Source: Cupriavidus sp. BIS7
GTDB taxonomy: Bacteria > Pseudomonadota > Gammaproteobacteria > Burkholderiales > Burkholderiaceae
Direction of reading: 5' to 3'
NCBI RefSeq assembly: GCF_000292345.1
Contig: NZ_ALOU01000024.1
Span: forward strand, 1-32,813
DNA: 32,813 nt
Numbering within the stretch: the stretch's first letter is position 1; each line of letters starts with the position of its first letter. The translations under genes and the position numbers were made by a program. Of the stretch, positions 1 to 8,987 are shown one piece after another. The notes below the pieces were generated by a model. The model was not told where the DNA came from. It ran no database searches and saw only the letters and a program-made list of their open reading frames with translations.

Positions 1-42
1 GGGCAGGGGGAGAGGGCCAGGGCTCACGCGCCCCGCCAACGC

Positions 43-79
43 AAAAAAATATGCCCGCGCCGGGGTACGACGCGGGCAT
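43..79 (-). terminator. Intrinsic terminator after the CHASE2 kinase gene
   Basis: Read on the minus strand there is a perfect 9-bp stem (ATGCCCGCG paired with CGCGGGCAT, plus-strand arms 71-79 and 51-59) with an 11-nt loop, followed directly by a run of seven T. It lies about 105 bp beyond the stop of the histidine kinase. It is the only convincing rho-independent terminator seen downstream of the pel and two-component genes. The first 42 bases of the window hold nothing I can identify. Confidence 0.85.
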
Positions 80-184
80 GAAGGCCGTGGATGCGGAGTC
101 CGCGGCCCCCAGATCGTAGGCAATTTTTGCATTGGCGATTGCCAACAATTGTGTCTGCCGAAGGTTGCGTCGGTGCAGGTTGCG

Positions 185-2620
185 TCAGTGCAGGCGGCTG
201 CGCAGCGGCAGCCAGATCGAGAACGTTGCGCCCTGGCCCGCCTCGCTTTTCACCATCACTCGTCCGCCGTGGCGCTCGGCCACGGTCTTCACGAATACCA
301 GACCCAGTCCGCTGCCTGACGGCGCATCGGCGCCATGCGCGTGCACACGGCTGAACGGCCGGAACAGCCGCGCCTGCGCTTCCTGCGGGATTCCCGGCCC
401 CTGGTCGGCCACCTCGATGGCCATATAGGGGCCGAGCCGCCGCAGCCGCACCGTCACGGTGGTGTCGGGAGGGCTGAACTTGATCGCATTGCTGACCAGA
501 TTGGCGATAGCGCGCACCAGCAAGGCCGGCGCCGCGCGCAGGGTCATGCCTTCGGCATCGACATCCAGCCGCAACTCGACGCCGGCCGCCTTGCCCAGCG
601 CCCACAGTTCGTCAGTGGCGTCGAGCACAAGCTGCGTCAGATCGACCTCGGCAAACTCCAGACTCTGTGACTCAGCCTGTGCAAGCCGGATGAAATCATC
701 GGCCAGCGCCAGCGTGCGATTTGCGTGCTCGCCGATGCGCCCAAGCAGTTCGGCTTGCGGCAACGCGCGTTGCGGCCGCGCCTGCAGGTCGATCAGCGCC
801 AGGATAGACGCCTGTGGCGAACGCATGTCGTGCGAAAGGAAGTGCAGCGCCTGCTCGCGCTGGCGTTCGGCGCGGCGGATCGCGGTGATGTCGATCAGGC
901 TGACGATCACGCCGGCCGGGCGCCCTGCTTCACCGTGAAGCGGCGCGCCGTGGAGCAGGTAGCGCCGATCGTCCTCGGTGGCCAGTTCCACGCCGTGGGA
1001 ATCGGCCGATGACATGACGGGCGCATCGACTTCTAGCGCGCCGCACAGCGCATCCCAGTAGGCCAGCCCGGGGCCCGGCACCGCGAACATGGCCTCGATG
1101 ATGTCCGGAAGCCCGGGGCGAGCAAGGCCGCCATAAAAATCCCCGCCCGGCATGTCCCTGAGGTCGTTGGCGTAGTGAACGCCGTCGATGCCCTGCAGCA
1201 CCGTCGGCACCAGCGCCACCGCGCGGCGGTTGGCCACCAGAATGCCGCCATCGAGATTGCAGATTACGGTTGCCTCGGGCAGGCTTTCGAGCCCGTCCGA
1301 CAGGAAGCGCCGCATGTCGCGCAGGCGTGCGGTCATGGCGTAGACGGCCTGCATGCGGCCATCGAGCGAATGGTCGATACGCGCGGCGGGCGCCGGCAGA
1401 AGCCCTGGCTCATAGGTCAGGCGCGCGAGTTCCTCGGAAAGAAATCGCAGCGCGGCCTCCTGGCGTCGCCAGCTCCAGAGCGGATAGATCATCAGGCAGC
1501 CAATTACCGCTCCCGATGGCGCGAACCACAGGTGCATACCCCCCGGCAGCCAGAGGCTGCAGCCAATCAGCGCGGCCACCAGCAGCACGGTGGCGATCAG
1601 CGCATCGCGCGGCGACAGCATCAACGCGGCCAGCGCGGCCAGCAACACCGGCAGCGCTGTCGCCAGCCAGCCAACCAGCGGCGGTACCGTGACGATGCCG
1701 GTGCCATCGAGCAGTGCCTGCAGCGAATTGGCAAGGATTTCCACGCCACTCATGCCGCGCCCGTCGCGCGATACCGGCGTGGGGAACACATCGCCAAGCC
1801 CCGTGGCCACCGCGCCGATCAGCACCGACTTGCCATGGAAGAAACTGGGGCCGATCTGGCCCGACAGGACATCGAGCACAGAAACTCGTGCGAATGAGCC
1901 CGGCGGGCCCACATACGGGATGCGCAGCCGGTCCTGGCTGATCCAGCCGGCGCTGTCGATTTGCGTGGCGCGTTCATGGCGAAACTGTTCCGGCGTGACT
2001 GGCGATGGTTGCCCGGCCCCGGCCATTGCCGCAGCGAAGTGCCAGATTGGCGGGCCGTCGCCATCGCCTTCGCGCAGGTAAACCTGCCGCGCCACGCCAT
2101 CGGTATCCACTGCCATGTTGATATGGCCAACGCCTGCCAGCAGGCCGTCCATCGGGCCGCGCAGCACGGGTCCGCCAGAGCCCGCTTCCGCCACGGCGGG
2201 CACGATCACGTTGCCGGTCCGCGCCACGGCGTGAGCAAGGTCCGCATCGTCGGACGGATAGCGAATATCGCGCTCGGAAAGAATCACGTCGATGCCGATC
2301 ACGCGTGGCTGGTCGGCCTGGATATGATCGACCAGCGCAGCCAGCACCGAACGCCGCCACGGCCAGCGGCCCAGCACGCCAATGCTCTCGTCGTCGATGG
2401 CGACGATCACGATATCGTTGCGTGCCGCGTGAGCCTGGCCCGAGATGGCCAGATCGAATACCGCCAGATCCGCGCGCTCGAACCATGCGAGCCGCGACGC
2501 GGCCAGCGCGATGACCAGCACGACAGCGGTGATCAGCGCCCATTCCACCTGCGTGCGGCGACGGAAACCAGTGGCGATGAGGTTGGCGCCGGCGGTTGCC
2601 TCGGTGCTGCCACTACTCAT
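185..2620 (-). CDS. CHASE2-domain sensor histidine kinase with PAS domain
   Basis: Membrane sensor kinase of 811 residues, partner of the adjacent response regulator. A first TM helix lies at about residues 25-47. An extracytoplasmic CHASE2 domain follows (RADLAVFDLAISG, then VIVAIDDESIGVLGRWPW), then three TM helices at about 320-400, a PAS-like segment and a HisKA domain with phospho-acceptor H597 in FLSHDMRSP. The C-terminal HATPase has an N-box (LVSNAIKFSPP), a G1 box (ADQGPGIP) and a G2 box (GSGLGLVFV), so it should be catalytically active. I chose the ATG at 2620 because it overlaps the regulator's stop by 8 bp; an upstream in-frame start at 2650 would add ten residues. CHASE2 ligands are generally unknown. 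Its position just after pelG suggests, without proving, a link to Pel or biofilm control. Confidence 0.93.
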   Translation of the reverse strand: MSSGSTEATAGANLIATGFRRRTQVEWALITAVVLVIALAASRLAWFERADLAVFDLAISGQAHAARNDIVIVAIDDESIGVLGRWPWRRSVLAALVDHIQADQPRVIGIDVILSERDIRYPSDDADLAHAVARTGNVIVPAVAEAGSGGPVLRGPMDGLLAGVGHINMAVDTDGVARQVYLREGDGDGPPIWHFAAAMAGAGQPSPVTPEQFRHERATQIDSAGWISQDRLRIPYVGPPGSFARVSVLDVLSGQIGPSFFHGKSVLIGAVATGLGDVFPTPVSRDGRGMSGVEILANSLQALLDGTGIVTVPPLVGWLATALPVLLAALAALMLSPRDALIATVLLVAALIGCSLWLPGGMHLWFAPSGAVIGCLMIYPLWSWRRQEAALRFLSEELARLTYEPGLLPAPAARIDHSLDGRMQAVYAMTARLRDMRRFLSDGLESLPEATVICNLDGGILVANRRAVALVPTVLQGIDGVHYANDLRDMPGGDFYGGLARPGLPDIIEAMFAVPGPGLAYWDALCGALEVDAPVMSSADSHGVELATEDDRRYLLHGAPLHGEAGRPAGVIVSLIDITAIRRAERQREQALHFLSHDMRSPQASILALIDLQARPQRALPQAELLGRIGEHANRTLALADDFIRLAQAESQSLEFAEVDLTQLVLDATDELWALGKAAGVELRLDVDAEGMTLRAAPALLVRAIANLVSNAIKFSPPDTTVTVRLRRLGPYMAIEVADQGPGIPQEAQARLFRPFSRVHAHGADAPSGSGLGLVFVKTVAERHGGRVMVKSEAGQGATFSIWLPLRSRLH

Positions 2621-3311
2621 TTGAAGCCGTGGCTTCGAACCGGTAGCCATGCGAGTAGACCGAGGTCAGCCGCACACCGTGATCCGGACGCAGCGCCAGC
2701 TTGATGCGCAGGCGCGACATATGCGTGTCCAGCGTGCGCGACCCAGCCTCCATCGCCCGGCCCCAGACGGCCTGCTCGATCACGTCACGCGACAGCAGCC
2801 TGCCGATATTGCGGAACAGGAACAGCGCAAGGTCGAACTCGCGCGGCGAAAGGTCGGCGATCTGCCCGGCCAGCGCGATAACGCGGCGGCGCGCGTCCAC
2901 CATATAGTCGCCCTGGCGGATCAGGTCGTCGTCGCGCACGGTCTCCGGGTAGGCGCGACGCAGCAGCGCGCGTACGCGCGCGATGAACTCACCCGGCCGG
3001 ACCGGCTTTGCAAGATAGTCGTCGGCGCCAACGGCCAGGCCGGCGACGATATCGGATTCGTCGATGCGACTGGTCAGGAACAGGATGGGCGGCAAGTGCC
3101 CGGAATGCTGTCGAACCCAGCTGACCAGCTCATAGCCGCTGACATCGGGCAGTTGCCAGTCCATGATGACCAGGTCGAACGCCTGGTCGCGCAGCGCGCG
3201 CAAGAATGCGGAACCGGTCGCAAAGCTCGTGCATGTAAAGCCCGCCTCTTCGAGCAACTGACGAATCTGCTCGGCCTGGCTGGCATCGTCCTCCACTGAG
3301 GCAATTCTCAT
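2613..3311 (-). CDS. OmpR/PhoB-family response regulator
   Basis: Two-domain DNA-binding response regulator of 232 residues. The receiver domain (about 1-120) has acidic residues E7-D8-D9, phospho-acceptor D51 in VIMDWQLPD, the conserved Thr in FLTSR and Lys in YLAKPVRPGEF. A winged-helix Trans_reg_C domain follows (SPREFDLALFLFRNIGRLLSRD, ending in YSHGYRFEA). A Shine-Dalgarno-like AGAGGGAA sits just before the ATG. The stop overlaps the kinase start, so the pair is translationally coupled. A near-palindrome 43 bp upstream (3354-3377) is a possible operator. Target genes cannot be read from sequence; pel is the obvious candidate by location. Confidence 0.94.
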   Translation of the reverse strand: MRIASVEDDASQAEQIRQLLEEAGFTCTSFATGSAFLRALRDQAFDLVIMDWQLPDVSGYELVSWVRQHSGHLPPILFLTSRIDESDIVAGLAVGADDYLAKPVRPGEFIARVRALLRRAYPETVRDDDLIRQGDYMVDARRRVIALAGQIADLSPREFDLALFLFRNIGRLLSRDVIEQAVWGRAMEAGSRTLDTHMSRLRIKLALRPDHGVRLTSVYSHGYRFEATASNE

Positions 3312-3534
3312 TCTTCCCTCTGATGACTACGGCCTGTGTCGGGCACGGCGGCGCCATGTTACCGAACGGTACCATGGCCCGTCGAGGCCACGTTAGAGGG
3401 GGAACAGCGCATGGAGTGTTGCAACTCCGCCGCATTACACATAGTTCATTGCGGGCGTAGCGGTTTCGTGGCGTGGCGGGTAACCAGAAGCCCCGGGGAC
3501 ACGGAAGACACCTGCCATGCGCCGCCCCGGCACC
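3312..3534. other. Intergenic region between pelG and the response regulator
   Basis: This 223-bp gap carries no credible gene. No T-run terminator is visible after pelG, so read-through from pel into the two-component genes is possible. It contains the inverted repeat at 3354-3377. I could not identify a convincing -35/-10 pair. Confidence 0.6.
3354..3377. promoter_or_regulatory. Near-perfect inverted repeat upstream of the response regulator
   Basis: The arms CCATGTTACC and GGTACCATGG are separated by GAAC. They pair with a single mismatch, and one further G-C pair can be added on the outside. There is no T-run, so it does not look like a terminator. Its place 43 bp upstream of the regulator ATG fits an operator for a dimeric regulator, possibly autoregulation. 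This is inference from symmetry and position only. Confidence 0.35.
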
Positions 3535-4905
3535 TCACTGCAACATATAGGTTTCGTACTCGAGGCGGTCCAGCTTGCGGTCGAGCAGGTACAGCGACAG
3601 CGCCACCACGATCAGCAGCGACACGGCGAAGCCATAGCCATACCAGGCCGGCCCGAGCGACAGCGTCAGCCGGGTCAGCACGAAGTTCAGCACCACGAAA
3701 GTTCCGGTCAGCAGCAGCACTTCGCGGCGCCGGTCCAGGTAGAAATAGATGTTCAGTACGCCCAGCAGCACCACCTGCAGGCTGGCGCCGATCACGTCCA
3801 CATACAGCAGCGGCAGGTACAGCTCCGAGATGCCCAGCAGCCGCAGCACCCATCCGCCCACCACGAACAGCAGCAGCGAGGCAATCGCCTGCACCTTGAC
3901 GATCTCGTACAGGCCCAGGCGGATGGTCTGCACCATCGTGTTGCGCATGTCCTCGATATGTTCGAGCGAACTGCCGCCGCGCACGGCGTTGTAGAACGCG
4001 TCGTAGTACTCAACGAAGTCCGTCTCGATCCGCACCAGGAACACCGCCATGCCCGGGATGATCGCCAGGTAGGCCAGGAACACCGGGATGTCGTAGATGA
4101 TCGATGCATGCAGCGGCCCGATGACCTGCTGGCCCGTGGACGGTGAATACCAGAACATGAACTTGTCCAGCCAGATGCCAAGGTTGTAGAACAAGCCGAT
4201 GGCCACCAGACTCGGATACGCGTAGCGCTTCTCGAACACCTCGAACGACATGAAACGGTGGCTCGTGTAGTTCCGGTAGATCAGCGTGATCATGCCGACC
4301 AGCAGGCACAGCTGCCCACCCACGAACCCGCCCAGCAGCCCTTCCAGCCCGTTCCGGCGGAGCACCAGCGCGGCAAGCACGGTGATCGTGTAGCCGATCA
4401 GGAACGTCCAGACGATGGCCTTGTACTGCTTCATGCCGGACAGGAAGATCGCCGCAATCCAGATATTGCTCATGATCACGAAGCCCGCAACCATCAGCAG
4501 CCGGTACAACACCGACTGCTCGTGGAACGCCAGGAACGCGCACGCCAGCCCGATTGCGCCGGCCAGCACCGTGGCAAGCAGCGCCACCGCGTGATAGTTC
4601 GACAGCACCAGGTCGCTGCGGCGCTCGAACAGCCGGTCCGATGTGAAGCGCGTAAACGAGAGCTGCATCGGCCCGGTCAGTATCAGGCTGCCCGCGATCA
4701 GGTTGGTCACCGAGACCTGGAACTGCGTGACCAGCATGTCCGGGATCACAAAGCCGACGGACAGCATGCCGATCAGCAGGATGCCAACGATCGACAGCAC
4801 CCACGGGCCCGAGCTGATGACGCCCGCATAGGCGTAGGCGCCGATCAGCCCCGAAAGGCTGTCCCGCCGCAGCATCTTGCGTAGTTCGAATCCGATGCCG
4901 GCCAT
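3535..4905 (-). CDS. pelG: PelG, Pel polysaccharide inner-membrane transporter
   Basis: Polytopic membrane protein of 456 residues, the same length as Pseudomonas PelG. It starts MAGIGFELRKMLRRDSLSG, the characteristic PelG N-terminus, and continues with about twelve hydrophobic helices of the MOP flippase type. It is expected to work with PelD, PelE and PelF in moving nascent Pel polymer across the inner membrane. I chose the ATG at 4905: it begins the conserved N-terminus and lies one base after the pelF stop. Longer in-frame starts up to 4968 would overlap pelF and add a non-homologous, basic leader. It is the last pel gene. Confidence 0.95.
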   Translation of the reverse strand: MAGIGFELRKMLRRDSLSGLIGAYAYAGVISSGPWVLSIVGILLIGMLSVGFVIPDMLVTQFQVSVTNLIAGSLILTGPMQLSFTRFTSDRLFERRSDLVLSNYHAVALLATVLAGAIGLACAFLAFHEQSVLYRLLMVAGFVIMSNIWIAAIFLSGMKQYKAIVWTFLIGYTITVLAALVLRRNGLEGLLGGFVGGQLCLLVGMITLIYRNYTSHRFMSFEVFEKRYAYPSLVAIGLFYNLGIWLDKFMFWYSPSTGQQVIGPLHASIIYDIPVFLAYLAIIPGMAVFLVRIETDFVEYYDAFYNAVRGGSSLEHIEDMRNTMVQTIRLGLYEIVKVQAIASLLLFVVGGWVLRLLGISELYLPLLYVDVIGASLQVVLLGVLNIYFYLDRRREVLLLTGTFVVLNFVLTRLTLSLGPAWYGYGFAVSLLIVVALSLYLLDRKLDRLEYETYMLQ

Positions 4906-4906
4906 G

Positions 4907-6508
4907 TCAGCGTCCTCCCCCGTGCATTGGACATTTCGCCGGGCTTTGCGCCGGGCTGGCCTCGCCACGATCGCGGCGCGCGTTGTCCGGCATCGCCATC
5001 AGCGACGTATAGAGCGTTCGGTAACTGCCCACCATCTGTTCCTGCGTGTAATAGCGCTCCACGCGCGCGATGCCCGTCGCCTGCGCGGCCCGCCAGTATT
5101 CTGGTTCCCGCAGCAACTTCAGCGCGGCGCCGGCCAGCGCGGCCGGATCGGCGATGCGCACCACGTCGCCAGCGGCCCCCAGCGCCGCATCCTCGCCCGG
5201 CAGCCCGAACACCAGTTCGCCGCAGGAGCCCACGTCGGTCGTCACGCACGGCACGCCAGCCGCGAAGCCTTCGAGCACCACCAGCGGCAGGGCCTCGGAA
5301 ATCGAACTGAGCACAAGCACACCCACCTTCGGCAGCAGGTCGTCGATCTTCTGAAAGCCAAGGAACTTCACCTTCTCACCCAGGCCGAGGCTTTCCGCCA
5401 GGCTGCGGCATTCACGCGCATAGTCCGGGTCTTCGTCCTCGGGCCCGGCAATCCAGCCTTCGGCGTCCGGGTACTCGCGCACCACGGTCAGCATCGCGCG
5501 GATGAACGTCTTGATGTCCTTGATCGGCACCACGCGGCCAATCAGGCACAGCACCGGCGGCACGCCCGGCGCACGTTTTTCGCGCAGGGCCGACAGGCGC
5601 GGCAGGTTGATCCCGTTCGGAATATTGCGCGTGCGTTCGGCGGCCGCGCCGTCCAGCACCTGGCGGCGGCGGTTGCCTTCGTACAGCGCCGTGATCTCGT
5701 CGCCGGCCTCATAACAGACCCGGCCCAGCGTTTCGAAGAAGCGCACCCAGAGTTCGCGGAAGTAGCTGATCTGGGAGATATCGCGTTCGAAGATATTGCG
5801 GTTGTCGCGGATCCACTGGCTCTGGAACAGGTCGATCTTGCGTTCCTTCGTATAGATGCCGTGTTCCGAGACCAGCAGCGGACGCCCGTTGCGATGCCGC
5901 AGCATCGCGCCAAGGAAACCCGCATAGCCCGTGGAAACCGTGTGGTAGACCTTGGCCGGGATCAGCCCGTCCGCAATCCGCACGAGTTGCCACAGCGGCT
6001 TGTGCATGATGCGGATGGTCCAGAAATAGTCGGTGAACGACGGGTCCGTGCAGAACTGCCGGTACTGGCTGGTGATGGTGTCCCACGCGCGCTTGCTGTA
6101 CAGGAATGCATCCTCTGACAGCGCCCCGCCCGCGCGCAGCGCCGGCATCAGTTCGCGGATCAGTTCGCCAGCCTGCTCTTCCTTGCCCGGCTGGCGCAGC
6201 AGCGCGTGCAGTTCGTCCGAACGGTCGAAGGCCCGCGCGTCGCCCGCTGTGCCATGCACCAGCGGCGGCGGCGGAAAGTCGTAGAGAAAATGCGTTTCCA
6301 GATGGACCACGTTCTCCGGCAGCTTGTAGGCCATCTCGCCATAGTCCTGGCGGCGGCTGCCGATGAAAACGATGCCGAACCGGATTTCGGGGAACGCGCG
6401 GATCATCTGGTTGACCCAGCTCGACACGCCACCGCTTACGTACGGGAACGTGCCTTCCAGAAGCAGCATGACGTCCGCGGACGTTCCCTTGACCAGAATC
6501 TCGCTCAT
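4907..6508 (-). CDS. pelF: PelF, Pel glycosyltransferase (GT4-like)
   Basis: Cytoplasmic GT-B glycosyltransferase of 533 residues that polymerises Pel from nucleotide sugar. The N-terminal domain shows the PelF signature EGTFPYVSGGVSSWV and SEHGIYTKERKID. The C-terminal Rossmann domain has CLIGRVVPIKDIKTF, the EX7E motif within SEALPLVVLEGFAAG, and the following VPCVTTDVGSCGEL. I prefer the start at 6508, where ATG overlaps the pelE stop as ATGA, over the ATG three codons upstream (6517). Family length is about 507 in Pseudomonas, so this copy is slightly longer at the C-terminus. Tightly coupled to pelE and pelG. Confidence 0.95.
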   Translation of the reverse strand: MSEILVKGTSADVMLLLEGTFPYVSGGVSSWVNQMIRAFPEIRFGIVFIGSRRQDYGEMAYKLPENVVHLETHFLYDFPPPPLVHGTAGDARAFDRSDELHALLRQPGKEEQAGELIRELMPALRAGGALSEDAFLYSKRAWDTITSQYRQFCTDPSFTDYFWTIRIMHKPLWQLVRIADGLIPAKVYHTVSTGYAGFLGAMLRHRNGRPLLVSEHGIYTKERKIDLFQSQWIRDNRNIFERDISQISYFRELWVRFFETLGRVCYEAGDEITALYEGNRRRQVLDGAAAERTRNIPNGINLPRLSALREKRAPGVPPVLCLIGRVVPIKDIKTFIRAMLTVVREYPDAEGWIAGPEDEDPDYARECRSLAESLGLGEKVKFLGFQKIDDLLPKVGVLVLSSISEALPLVVLEGFAAGVPCVTTDVGSCGELVFGLPGEDAALGAAGDVVRIADPAALAGAALKLLREPEYWRAAQATGIARVERYYTQEQMVGSYRTLYTSLMAMPDNARRDRGEASPAQSPAKCPMHGGGR

Positions 6509-7491
6509 GATTGCCAATACCGCAGCAGGGGCCGCACCAGCGGGAGCGGCGAAGGACTGTCGAAAGTCGCCATCAGGCGGCGCACGGTGGCGTAGTCGCG
6601 TTCAAGGTAGGCCGCCTCTGCCAGTAGCGGCAGCACGCGTTCGCGTGCAAACCCCAGCGCTTCGGCCCGGGCCAGGAATTCGCGCGCCTCGCCCGGCGCG
6701 TTGCGCGTCAGCGCAAGCCGCCCGCGCATGTACCAGAGCGCGGCGTTGCTGTCATCGATCGCAAGCGCCGCGCTTGCGTAGCGCTCCACCTGGCTGGCGG
6801 TGTAACGGTACACGTCGCCTTGCACCAGGTTCTGGTAGATCAGTTCCCAGTACAGATCCGCCAGGCGCTTGTTGATTTCGCCGCGCGCCTGCGGCGTGTC
6901 GGCGGTCTCCAGCCGTGGCAGCTCGGCCAGGATCTGCTGCGTAAGCTGCTTTTCCGCGCCGTCGAGCATGCCGTAGGCCAGCAGCCGGATATCGTCGGCG
7001 CTATCGGCAAGCAGTTCGCGCAGCACCGGGCTAGCCGTGCGCGTCGGCATCGACTGCATGGCCACCAGCGCGGTCATGCGTTCGGGCAGTGGCGCCCGCG
7101 TATTGCCAAGCTGCGCACGCAGTCTGGCGCCGCCGCCGTGGGTCACGCGCTGGATCAGATGCGTCACGAATTCGGGCAACGCGACCGAGGCGATGCCATC
7201 GCTGTCGCGCCGGCGCGGGAACAGCTTCGAGAACAGCAGGCTGCCCGTGCAAACCAGCACGCCGCCCAGCGGCACAAAGAAGCAGAACGCGGCCAGGTAG
7301 CCATAGCTCCATGCAAACGGCGTGCGAAAGCGGCGCGGCAGCAGGCGCCACAAGGCCAGCCCCAGCAGCGCGGCAGCCCCACCCTGCAGCGTAAGGAACG
7401 CCACGAGCAACGGCAGCCCCGTGCCGCCGCGGAACAGCAGCGCGAGTGCGGATATCTGGAGGGCGGTGCCTCCGAGCGTGAGCTTGCCCAT
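6505..7491 (-). CDS. pelE: PelE, inner-membrane Pel synthase component
   Basis: 328 residues, matching the usual PelE length of about 329. The first 90 residues hold hydrophobic segments (for example ISALALLFRGG, LLVAFLTLQGGAAALLG, YLAAFCFFVPLGGVLVC). The remainder is soluble and helical with TPR-like features (AALWYMRGRLALTRNAPGEA). In the family it is part of the PelDEFG inner-membrane complex. The ATG is three bases beyond the pelD stop and its own stop overlaps pelF as ATGA, so it is embedded in the operon. Assignment rests on size, layout and position, since PelE is poorly conserved. Confidence 0.9.
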   Translation of the reverse strand: MGKLTLGGTALQISALALLFRGGTGLPLLVAFLTLQGGAAALLGLALWRLLPRRFRTPFAWSYGYLAAFCFFVPLGGVLVCTGSLLFSKLFPRRRDSDGIASVALPEFVTHLIQRVTHGGGARLRAQLGNTRAPLPERMTALVAMQSMPTRTASPVLRELLADSADDIRLLAYGMLDGAEKQLTQQILAELPRLETADTPQARGEINKRLADLYWELIYQNLVQGDVYRYTASQVERYASAALAIDDSNAALWYMRGRLALTRNAPGEAREFLARAEALGFARERVLPLLAEAAYLERDYATVRRLMATFDSPSPLPLVRPLLRYWQS

Positions 7492-7494
7492 GGG

Positions 7495-8973
7495 TCAGCC
7501 CGTCCGTGCGCCGGTAGGCGCCGTGCGCGCGCCGGGGGCATCGCCAACCCTGGCGGTCGTGGTGGATGCCGCATCATCAAGCTGGCAGCGGTGCAGCAGG
7601 CGCATGAGCGCTTCCTCGCTGCCGGCGGCAGGCACCGACAGCGTGTAGACGCCGATATGCGCACTGGCGAAATCCGTGCCGAACTGCGCGCGAAGCATGT
7701 CTTCGATACGTACCAGGTAGGCGGAAACCGCCTGGCTGTCCGACAGCGGCATCAGCGTCAGCATTGCGCGGTGATGCGCGTTGCGGGCAGGCCAGGCCAC
7801 GTCCAGCGCACGGCGGCTGCGCACCACCTGTTCGAACAGCGCGTCACGCGCCTCGTCGAGGTCGAACACCAGCGCCACCACGGAACTTTCGATGCCGGTT
7901 TCGTGCCGCAGCCGCGACAGCCGCGCGTAGTCGAGCGCGAAGGCATAGGGGATCGCCGGGGCGAGCTGCTGTATGCCATGTGTGGCATGGGCATGCTCGA
8001 CCCCATCGGCGTAGTAGCCCATCAGCACCATCAATAGCTGCAGGTTCTCATAGGTCAGCGACAGGAACGGCATGCGCTCCACCACCAGCACGCCGATCAG
8101 GCGATCCGATGCAGCCAGCACCGGCGCAACGGCCACATAGCGCGTCTGCGCCTCCTGCTGCAGGCCGCTGGAACGCAGATGCGCAAGCTCGCGGGTATCA
8201 AGGCAGTGCCGCACGAGCGGATCGTCCACGTCGATATCGAACGCGGGGCCAATGCTTGCCACCGATTGCGGCAGCAGCCGGCCGCCATCGCAGGCGTAAA
8301 GCGCCGCACCTTCAATCTGGCAGGCCTGCGCCACCACCTGCAGCATCGGCTGCGCACCGGCCAGCAGACCGCCCTGACCGTCCTGCCCACCGCGCATCTC
8401 ACCCTGCAGCGCCACCGCGCGCAGTTGCGAAAGCGTATCGCGCAGCGTGGTTGGCCGCGCCAGCAGGTCGTTTTCCAGCCGCGCATGCGAAATGCGCAGC
8501 AGGTAGTGGTTCTTGGTCAGCGCGGACAGCCGCTCGTCAAGATAGCGGTTCACGGCCCGCGCACGCGCCAGGCGCGTGTTCCACACATCGCCGAACTGCC
8601 CCGCCACCAGCACCAGCAGCAGCCCGCCCAGGAAGAACGTGCGCGGGAAGGCGTTGGTATGCACGCCAAACGCATCGAAGAAAAACCATCCGCCCAGCAG
8701 CATCAGCACCGCGCCCACGCCCACCAGCGTGCCGTAGCGCAGCGCCAGGATCACCGGCAGCAGCCATGCCCACGGAAAGCCCATGCCCAGCAACAGCGGG
8801 TTCTGCGGCAGGATCAGCCAGGTGACGCCCATCGCCACCGCCATGATCCCGACCATCTCGATGACGGCTGCCGCGCCGCTTCCCGCCGGCGCCAGCCAGC
8901 GCGCATAGCGCCCGCCAAGGCCGATGCCCTGCCCCTGGCGCCTTTGTTCCACGGTTCTGGCCACGTCTGTCAC
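7495..8973 (-). CDS. pelD: PelD, c-di-GMP receptor of the Pel system
   Basis: Inner-membrane receptor of about 490 residues. N-terminal TM helices (IEMVGIMAVAMGVTWLILP, WAWLLPVILALRYG, FLGGLLLVLVAG) precede a cytoplasmic GAF domain and a degenerate GGDEF domain with no GGDEF motif. The inhibitory-site signature RALD (RxxD) is present. A second Arg in YLVRIEDML lies 34 residues later, close to the spacing of the c-di-GMP ligands R367/D370/R402 of Pseudomonas PelD. The start is uncertain: GTG at 8973 (chosen) or GTG at 8964, after an AGGACGG sequence. The ATG-initiated extension to 9225 would overlap pelC heavily and is rejected. Confidence 0.93.
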   Translation of the reverse strand: MTDVARTVEQRRQGQGIGLGGRYARWLAPAGSGAAAVIEMVGIMAVAMGVTWLILPQNPLLLGMGFPWAWLLPVILALRYGTLVGVGAVLMLLGGWFFFDAFGVHTNAFPRTFFLGGLLLVLVAGQFGDVWNTRLARARAVNRYLDERLSALTKNHYLLRISHARLENDLLARPTTLRDTLSQLRAVALQGEMRGGQDGQGGLLAGAQPMLQVVAQACQIEGAALYACDGGRLLPQSVASIGPAFDIDVDDPLVRHCLDTRELAHLRSSGLQQEAQTRYVAVAPVLAASDRLIGVLVVERMPFLSLTYENLQLLMVLMGYYADGVEHAHATHGIQQLAPAIPYAFALDYARLSRLRHETGIESSVVALVFDLDEARDALFEQVVRSRRALDVAWPARNAHHRAMLTLMPLSDSQAVSAYLVRIEDMLRAQFGTDFASAHIGVYTLSVPAAGSEEALMRLLHRCQLDDAASTTTARVGDAPGARTAPTGARTG

Positions 8974-8987
8974 CCGTCCTTGCGCGC

